DNA of 64,000 nt from NCBI GenBank assembly GCA_964550025.1, contig CAZJYI010000022.1, forward strand, positions 1 through 64,000. Reading direction: 5' to 3'. The translations under genes were made by a program, and so were the position numbers. A model generated the notes under the pieces. The model was given only the letters and a program-made list of their open reading frames with translations. It made no database searches and was not told the origin of the DNA. Below, piece after piece: positions 58,375-64,000 of the stretch (its first letter is position 1; every line of letters begins with the position of its first letter). Origin of the DNA: CAZJYI01 sp964550025. Lineage in GTDB: Bacteria > Verrucomicrobiota > Kiritimatiellia > UBA8416 > CAYOBW01.

Positions 58375-61300
58375 CTACCTCCCCTTCTGTCTTTTGGCCT
58401 TTGGAGTCGCCGCCTGCGCGCGCTGGTCGGCGCCCCAGGATTCCTTCACGGCGTCCGGCCGGAAGGCATCGCTCCCCGGCAAGTGGTAAAGGGCCAGCGA
58501 TGCGAACATGGGGTAGTTGCAGACACAGCCGTGTCCGAGCATCGGCGCCGACATCACGCCACCGGCGGGAATCAAACTGGAAGTGCAGCCGGCGCGCATC
58601 GAGTTGAAGGGGATCGTGCGTCCCGAGTCGATGTCGTAAAGCTCCGTCGCGGCATCGCGGTAACTGACCAGATGATCGTTTCCAACGGGGCGTCCGCAGG
58701 TTCGCGCATTGGGGATTTCACACTGCTCGCGAAGCCTCTTCCCAGTCTTGATGTCCACCAGGTAGCCGAGTCCCCCGGCCGACAGGGTCATGATGAGATG
58801 GTCGTCCAGGATGTTGGGCGGAGAGAACTTGGCGAACTTGCCCATCTTCGGGTCCGCATAACGCCAGGACTCGGCACCGTCCCCAGCATGAAACGCGATC
58901 GCGTCGTTCACGTTGTAGGAGACAATCAGCAGCTTGTGCCTGGCATTGTAGCCAATCCGCGGCATGGGCGGTTTCATCCAGGGGCGTAGCGACGTCATTG
59001 TCGTCTTCACCCACGAGGGATAGTTGAAATCGGTGGACCAGAGTTCCTCTCCCGTAGTCGGGTTCAGCGCGAACAGGGTTGCGGTCTTCTGGAACTGGTC
59101 ACGATCCATGATGAACTTGTCCGGCTCGCAGTCGATGCCGTAGAGCGCATCGCCGCCCAGCGCGTAGGTGATGGCCCTGCGGGAAGCGGTCCGCATCCAC
59201 TTCGTTTCCCCGGCCCGCCGATCCAGCGCGACCAAATTCCTGCCGAGCATCGATATCAGCAGGTCGTCCCACAGACGAACCTCTGTCCACTCCGGAACCG
59301 ACTGAACAGCTTTCTGCTCCCCCGTCTGCGTATACCTTTTCGTGAGTGGCCCAGTGCTCTTCACAGCTTCGGCATGGAACTCCTCCGGAATCGACAGCGC
59401 CCCCATGTCTTCCCCGGTCTGAGTGTTGTACATGCGGATGCTCTTGCCGGTGATGCAGTACACCCGGTCTCCCGCCACGACGTAATTGCGTTCCGTGGGG
59501 CGCCCGTACAGACGGCTGTCCATCAGGCGCCCGTTCAGGTAAGCCGTCGAAGGCATCTTCGTTCCCCAGAGATAGCTGCCGGTGTAGGCATCCACTGCAT
59601 GCAGTCTGTCGATCGTGATGATGTAAAGCCGCCCGTCCTGCACGAGAGGATAGGGATTGCGATCGTGCTGATACTGCGTCTCGGGCGTGAAGAAGCGGTC
59701 AATGTCACCCGAATACCAGAGAACGCCCAGTGGCCACTTGACCAGCTTGTCACGGCTGACAAAGCTGTTGTCCGCACCGGCTGCCTCGTGAGTCCAGTCC
59801 GCCGCACCCTCGGGGGCGGAGCTGCGGGCGAGCGTCGAACCGGACAGGCGGTAGTCGGCCTTTCCAGCGATCAGCTTTCGCATCACCCCCTCGTCCACCG
59901 AGGCGGTCAACTCCATCTTACCCGTGAACGGTCGCATCGCATCCAGCGCATGCGAGAGCGTCTTCTCCTTGTCGCCGAAGAGAACCGGATCGTTCACAAC
60001 CACGAGGCTGGCCCAGTACGGTGTAGACGCCAGCCCTTCCTCAACAGGGATCACTTGAACACGGCGCCCGTGGATGCCCTTCCCATTCAGGTGGCCCCGG
60101 GCCTTCGCAACGGCAGCCGAATCCTTCTCCATAACGACGATCCGCCATTCAGGGTCTTTGGCCAACTCCAGAACCGCTGCGCCGTCGCCCCAGCCAAGAG
60201 CGTACGCATAGCCGTTCTTCGGCGAGTGCTCCACCTTGGGCTCAACACGAAACGCGACATCACGTTCAGGGCCCGCACCGAAACAGTGGACATGGCCAAG
60301 ATCGGAGACGACCACCAGCTTGCCGTCAGAAACAAGCGCGTTGACCGGTGTCCCTTTGACTGCCGCCTCCCAGGCAACCGACGGAGCTCCGCCCTCCTTC
60401 GGAATGTCGATCGCCGCCACTTTGTTCTCCTCTCCGGCAATCAACTGGTTTCCGGCCTTGATAATGGCTTTGAGCGAGGTCTTCATCTCCCATTTCACGG
60501 GGAACTCAATGACGTCGTACGGGCCTTTGTTCTTCTTGGCGGGCTTCTCGTAGACTCGCCACTCGGGCCGCGTCAGGTCGCGCGCGACGAGCCTGTCGAA
60601 GGGCACGCCCATCGGTTTGTGCCGGACAAAGGTGTGTCCGCGGACCACCGCGTACTTCTCCGCATCGCCGTGGACCGTTGCGTACATCGTGTCGTCCGTG
60701 ACAATCCAGTCTGAATAAGCGCTTTCAAGCCCTTCACTGCGTGGCGATGACACTGCCTTGTCGCTGCACAGGAACGGGCGATTCTCCATCACGAATGTTG
60801 CGGCTCCCGGAGCCCTTTGAGAGATGGACAGTGGCGACCGAACCACCTTCGTACCTGCCGGCTTTGGCGGAAGAGCGTGTTTGCTCGCGGCAAACCAGTT
60901 CCCGCCCTGCACCCAGAAGCGGTCGTTGCCCGCCACGTACCAGGCGCCGCGGGGCACGGCAAATTTCACGTAGAAGCAGGTATAGGGATCCAGCTTCCCG
61001 GTCTTCAGGTCGAACCAGGCCGCCAGCGTGCGGCCCGAGGCGACGGCAAGTTTGCCGTTGATCACCGCCGAATAACCCTGGGGCGGCAGGCTGATGTCGT
61101 AATTGGCCCCGTGATCGCACATGCCGTCTTTCACGAACGAGAGCGCATCACTGCGCCAGATAACTCCGCCCGTCCTGGCGTCGATAGCGTTCTGATAGAC
61201 ACCCTCCTCCGGCCATATGCCCGCCCCGAAGTAGATGGTGCCCTCTTGCAGCACGGGGGCGCCCCGCGCCGGCCAACGCGAAACCATGCGCCCGTTCACC

Positions 61301-61794
61301 AGCATCAGCATGTCGGGATTACTCTCCGGCACACCACGCCGCCTCCAGATCAACTCGCCTGTCTTGGCCCCGACGCAGCACAGGTAGCCGTCATCGGAAA
61401 CGAAGTAGACCTTCCCCGCGTCATAGACCGGGGCGAAGCGGACGGGGCCGCCTGTCACGTAGCGCCACTTCAGTGCTCCCGTCTCCAGGTCAAAAGCCAT
61501 CACCTGGTCGATCACGCTCGACGGCACGAAGAGCAGTCCCTGACCCGCTACGGGCGCGTAGCTGAAATCGGCGCACATGCGGTACTGGTGCTCGTAGGCG
61601 GGAGCGGGTCTGCCGAGTGAAAGCGACCACTGCTGCTTGATGCCTTTGGGCAACCCCTCACCGGTGGCCCCCGACCGCATGGCGTCATGCCGCCACTGCG
61701 GCCAGTCGGCACCCAACGAAACCTGGGCAGCCACCGAGACAGACAGGAACACGACTTGTAAACGCGTACTCATGGAGAGCTGCCGTCCGTTCAT
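58375..61794 (-). CDS. Propeller paralogue D: circularly permuted PQQ-type protein
   Basis: A 1139-residue exported protein. The order is reversed relative to A, B and C. It opens with what is their second propeller (DWPQWRHDAMRSGATGEG at about 30, then LWRR/LKWRY-type blades to about 520). Only then comes the methyltransferase-like domain (about 545-690: AAVLELAKDPEWRIVVMEKD, ARGHLNGKGIHGRRVQVIP), here with a fuller Rossmann pattern. The linker DWTHEAAGADNSFVS and the other propeller (about 720-1100) follow. The CxC element (GHGCVCNYP) is near the C terminus. This is a circular permutation of the shared plan. It starts 3 bp after the next paralogue's stop. Confidence 0.8.
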   Translation of the reverse strand: MNGRQLSMSTRLQVVFLSVSVAAQVSLGADWPQWRHDAMRSGATGEGLPKGIKQQWSLSLGRPAPAYEHQYRMCADFSYAPVAGQGLLFVPSSVIDQVMAFDLETGALKWRYVTGGPVRFAPVYDAGKVYFVSDDGYLCCVGAKTGELIWRRRGVPESNPDMLMLVNGRMVSRWPARGAPVLQEGTIYFGAGIWPEEGVYQNAIDARTGGVIWRSDALSFVKDGMCDHGANYDISLPPQGYSAVINGKLAVASGRTLAAWFDLKTGKLDPYTCFYVKFAVPRGAWYVAGNDRFWVQGGNWFAASKHALPPKPAGTKVVRSPLSISQRAPGAATFVMENRPFLCSDKAVSSPRSEGLESAYSDWIVTDDTMYATVHGDAEKYAVVRGHTFVRHKPMGVPFDRLVARDLTRPEWRVYEKPAKKNKGPYDVIEFPVKWEMKTSLKAIIKAGNQLIAGEENKVAAIDIPKEGGAPSVAWEAAVKGTPVNALVSDGKLVVVSDLGHVHCFGAGPERDVAFRVEPKVEHSPKNGYAYALGWGDGAAVLELAKDPEWRIVVMEKDSAAVAKARGHLNGKGIHGRRVQVIPVEEGLASTPYWASLVVVNDPVLFGDKEKTLSHALDAMRPFTGKMELTASVDEGVMRKLIAGKADYRLSGSTLARSSAPEGAADWTHEAAGADNSFVSRDKLVKWPLGVLWYSGDIDRFFTPETQYQHDRNPYPLVQDGRLYIITIDRLHAVDAYTGSYLWGTKMPSTAYLNGRLMDSRLYGRPTERNYVVAGDRVYCITGKSIRMYNTQTGEDMGALSIPEEFHAEAVKSTGPLTKRYTQTGEQKAVQSVPEWTEVRLWDDLLISMLGRNLVALDRRAGETKWMRTASRRAITYALGGDALYGIDCEPDKFIMDRDQFQKTATLFALNPTTGEELWSTDFNYPSWVKTTMTSLRPWMKPPMPRIGYNARHKLLIVSYNVNDAIAFHAGDGAESWRYADPKMGKFAKFSPPNILDDHLIMTLSAGGLGYLVDIKTGKRLREQCEIPNARTCGRPVGNDHLVSYRDAATELYDIDSGRTIPFNSMRAGCTSSLIPAGGVMSAPMLGHGCVCNYPMFASLALYHLPGSDAFRPDAVKESWGADQRAQAATPKAKRQKGR

Positions 61795-61797
61795 GCC

Positions 61798-64000
61798 TCA
61801 CTCCTTTTCTCCAAAGCAAACGAGCGCCCCGTTCTTCAGGCTCACAAACAGCTTTCCATCCGCGGCCGACATGCCGTCCCACGTCGGCACGTCCGCGAGC
61901 TCGTACCGGGCCACTTCCTTCCCGTCTTCCTTGGAGGCGATGACAAGCAGACCGCCCATCCTGCCTTCGACAGCTTTGAAGATGTCGTCTTCGGGGAACA
62001 CATTCGGCGTGCCGGCAACGAACACATTGTCTTCATCGAGAAGCATGGCGTCGGGATTGACATGAATGCCCGTGGCCCAGTTTTCGCGGTAATCGTACTT
62101 GCTGACGGGAACGTACTGCGGCCTCTTCTTCTTGCCTGGCCGGGGCTTGCGAGGTCTGGCACGGGAAGGCTCCTTCTCATGCCGGGTCATGCAGAAGAAT
62201 GAAAGACCCGCCTCCGCCGGGTTGATACTCTGCGCGTCGGCAGCCGTGCGAATGACTCGCACGCCATATACCCTGTCCTTCTCCACAGCGATCAGGTCGC
62301 CGTCCGGAATCGCCACCTGCGGGACCCGTCGCGAAGAAGGAACGATACGGGAAAGGGTCCAGTAGCTCCGGTGATGCTTGGCGTCGTCCAACATGAAGGA
62401 CCCCGTCAGCAGATGGTCCCGGTGCTTCTCGATGTCGTCCACCTGCTCCAACTCGGGAGTGAACGCCCAGTGCGACAGGTAGATCAACTTCCCATCGGTC
62501 ACGAGAATCTCGTTCTTGTTGCCGCGAATCGCGGTTCGCTTGATTGTCTTGATGATGGGCTCGCCGCCATCTTCGTAGGGACCGGTTAATACTCTCGCGT
62601 GCAGCTTCGTGCCGGCGAGCGGGTCAAGCGCGTAGAGGATGATCCCTCCATCAAGAAAGGTGCTTCTGCCGGCGGATACATACGCAACGCCGTTGAGCAT
62701 AAGGACACTGCCGTGAACCGGCCAGAGCGACTCAACCTGGCCGAATGCGCAGGCGAGGTGTTCCCCCGCCGGCGCGGCGCGGAACTTCCAGACGAGCTCA
62801 CCACGGCTGGACTCCAAGCAGTACACCCAGCCGTCTCGGGCGCCAAAAAGGACGAGTCCGTCGTAGTATGTCGGCGGTGTGTCGACACGGCCTCCTGCGC
62901 TGTAGCGCCAAAGGACCTTCCCGCTGTTGCCATCCATGCCGTAGACCGTATGCTCATCGACTGAGGCGATGTAGAGTCTTCCGCCGGCGATTGTCGGCTG
63001 TGTTGTGCCGGCCGGGAGCTTTGCCTGCCACAGAACCTCGAGCTTCGACGGCACGTCCGTCTGAGCCAGCGCGCTCCTCGTAGCGTCCTTCCTGTAGGTT
63101 GGCCACGAACCGGCGGGGTGAGACCCGAGAGAGACTCTGCCGTAGGCCGTTCCCTTCACCAGCAGGTTGTCCAGCTTGCCGGCCTCCAGGTTGGCTTCTC
63201 TCGCCCCGGTCAGCGCCCAGAAACCGTTCAGGGTCGTCTCGTTGACGCACGCGCAGGCGTGGGGTGTTGCGTACAACAGCCCGTTACACGGCATGCCTCC
63301 CAAGCTGCACGTGTTGCGTGCCCACGGGTGGCTCAGGGAGTTGGTGGAGTCGAGATATGAGAAGTCGTTTCCGCCGGACGTCGAGGTGATGATGTACCGG
63401 TCGGTGGCCTTGTTGCGGTGGCAGCGGTCATGCCCCATCGGTCCCCCCCGAGTCTTGCCGCGTCCCTGGATCGCCTCGCCGGTAGCCGGATCCAGCCCCG
63501 CATGACTACCCTGTACCCACACCGCACCGTTGGCGATGAGGAGGTCCGGCGAAGACACGTAGCCAAATGGAACCCGCCCCTTCGATCGCCATAACTCCTT
63601 TCCGTCTTCCAGGGAATAGGCAAACAACCCGTTCGATTCGGCCCTGTAGACAGTGCCGGCTTTCACAACGATCGAGGCATTGCCCCCGGCCCAACGACTG
63701 TTTCTCGCAAGCCACGAGGTCTCGACGGGCACGGCCCACAGCTCCTTGCCTGTTGAGCGCTCCAGGCAGACCAGCTTCTTGCCGTACTGGTAGACCATCC
63801 GCTCGCCATCCACGGCAATCGACAGGCCTTCGTAGTCCCTGGTCCTGTCTCCGGAGATCTCCCAAACGCGACGCCCCGTCGCGGCCTCAATGGCCATGAT
63901 CGAATGGCGGCGCTCCTGCTCCAGGAGCTCTTGCGCCGTGAGGTACCTGGCACGCGGGGTGTAATGCTTCTCACCAAACGCCATACGGCTTGGGAACTGT
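61798..64000 (-). CDS. Propeller paralogue E, C-terminal part; gene continues past the right edge
   Basis: The reverse frame is open through the right edge, so the N terminus is missing; an internal Met at 63984 is not a credible start because the other paralogues have about 370 more residues. The visible 733 residues contain most of propeller 1 (LVCLERSTGKELWAVPVETS), the shared segment MPCNGLLYATPHACACVNET with the CxC pair, and propeller 2 from SWPTYRKDATRSALAQ to CFGEKE at the end. A Lys/Arg-Pro-rich loop lies near the C terminus, as in paralogue C. Whether it carries the methyltransferase-like domain cannot be seen. Confidence 0.8.
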   Translation of the reverse strand, partial: QFPSRMAFGEKHYTPRARYLTAQELLEQERRHSIMAIEAATGRRVWEISGDRTRDYEGLSIAVDGERMVYQYGKKLVCLERSTGKELWAVPVETSWLARNSRWAGGNASIVVKAGTVYRAESNGLFAYSLEDGKELWRSKGRVPFGYVSSPDLLIANGAVWVQGSHAGLDPATGEAIQGRGKTRGGPMGHDRCHRNKATDRYIITSTSGGNDFSYLDSTNSLSHPWARNTCSLGGMPCNGLLYATPHACACVNETTLNGFWALTGAREANLEAGKLDNLLVKGTAYGRVSLGSHPAGSWPTYRKDATRSALAQTDVPSKLEVLWQAKLPAGTTQPTIAGGRLYIASVDEHTVYGMDGNSGKVLWRYSAGGRVDTPPTYYDGLVLFGARDGWVYCLESSRGELVWKFRAAPAGEHLACAFGQVESLWPVHGSVLMLNGVAYVSAGRSTFLDGGIILYALDPLAGTKLHARVLTGPYEDGGEPIIKTIKRTAIRGNKNEILVTDGKLIYLSHWAFTPELEQVDDIEKHRDHLLTGSFMLDDAKHHRSYWTLSRIVPSSRRVPQVAIPDGDLIAVEKDRVYGVRVIRTAADAQSINPAEAGLSFFCMTRHEKEPSRARPRKPRPGKKKRPQYVPVSKYDYRENWATGIHVNPDAMLLDEDNVFVAGTPNVFPEDDIFKAVEGRMGGLLVIASKEDGKEVARYELADVPTWDGMSAADGKLFVSLKNGALVCFGEKE

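Noticed and set aside
63984..64000. Met codon at 63984 as the start of propeller paralogue E
   Set aside because: It has no ribosome site, no signal peptide, and the frame stays open to the edge; the other paralogues need about 370 more N-terminal residues.

Overview
The window is a high-GC, carbohydrate-degrading locus of the kind found in the PVC superphylum (Kiritimatiellota, Verrucomicrobiota, Lentisphaerota, Planctomycetota). The assignment rests on content: five S1 sulfatase modules, families GH29, GH95, GH78, GH106 and GH117, GH82-like beta-helices, five giant PQQ-type beta-propeller paralogues, DUF1080, FG-GAP proteins, a HzsA-like dihaem protein, and inverted-repeat elements between genes. 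Kiritimatiellota is my best guess and is inference. I saw no tRNA, rRNA or CRISPR array.

Layout. (1) 1-11.3 kb, minus strand: secreted LamG protein, TIM-barrel glycoside hydrolase, four-helix-bundle/zinc-ribbon protein, sodium:solute symporter, HzsA-like dihaem protein and a truncated alpha-L-rhamnosidase. All junctions but one carry a copy of one inverted-repeat element. A membrane-bound AraC-type regulator diverges at 11.7 kb, and a direct repeat with 21-bp periodicity lies just upstream of the LamG promoter. (2) 13.6-18.0 kb, minus strand: GH117 enzyme and propeller protein A. (3) 18.2-28.1 kb, plus strand: GH29 fucosidase, tandem double sulfatase, beta-helix lipoprotein, LacI-type regulator and FG-GAP protein. 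(4) 26.3-30.4 kb is a scar: a 5'-truncated propeller-enzyme remnant, a 3'-truncated FG-GAP gene, and an inserted AAA ATPase/DUF4276 (TOPRIM-like) pair with a 27-bp palindrome upstream. (5) 30.4 kb to the right edge, minus strand: at least fourteen tightly packed genes, probably one very long operon. They include sulfatase-GH106, Ig/ThuA-like, GH95, GH82-like-sulfatase, DUF1080, two GH117 lipoproteins, GH82-like, sulfatase, GH29-propeller and four large propeller proteins.

How the genes may work together (inference): secreted or lipid-anchored sulfatases and exo-glycosidases strip sulfate, L-fucose, L-rhamnose and possibly L-galactose or anhydro-galactose from a sulfated algal-type heteroglycan. 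The propeller, LamG, Ig and FG-GAP proteins may bind glycan at the surface, the symporter imports products, and the GH29 and GH117 proteins without signal peptides could act in the cytoplasm. The exact substrate cannot be fixed from sequence. The most unusual items are the inverted-repeat families (one copy inside a coding sequence), the circularly permuted propeller paralogue, the GH82-like/sulfatase fusion, and the ATPase/TOPRIM pair in a broken gene.
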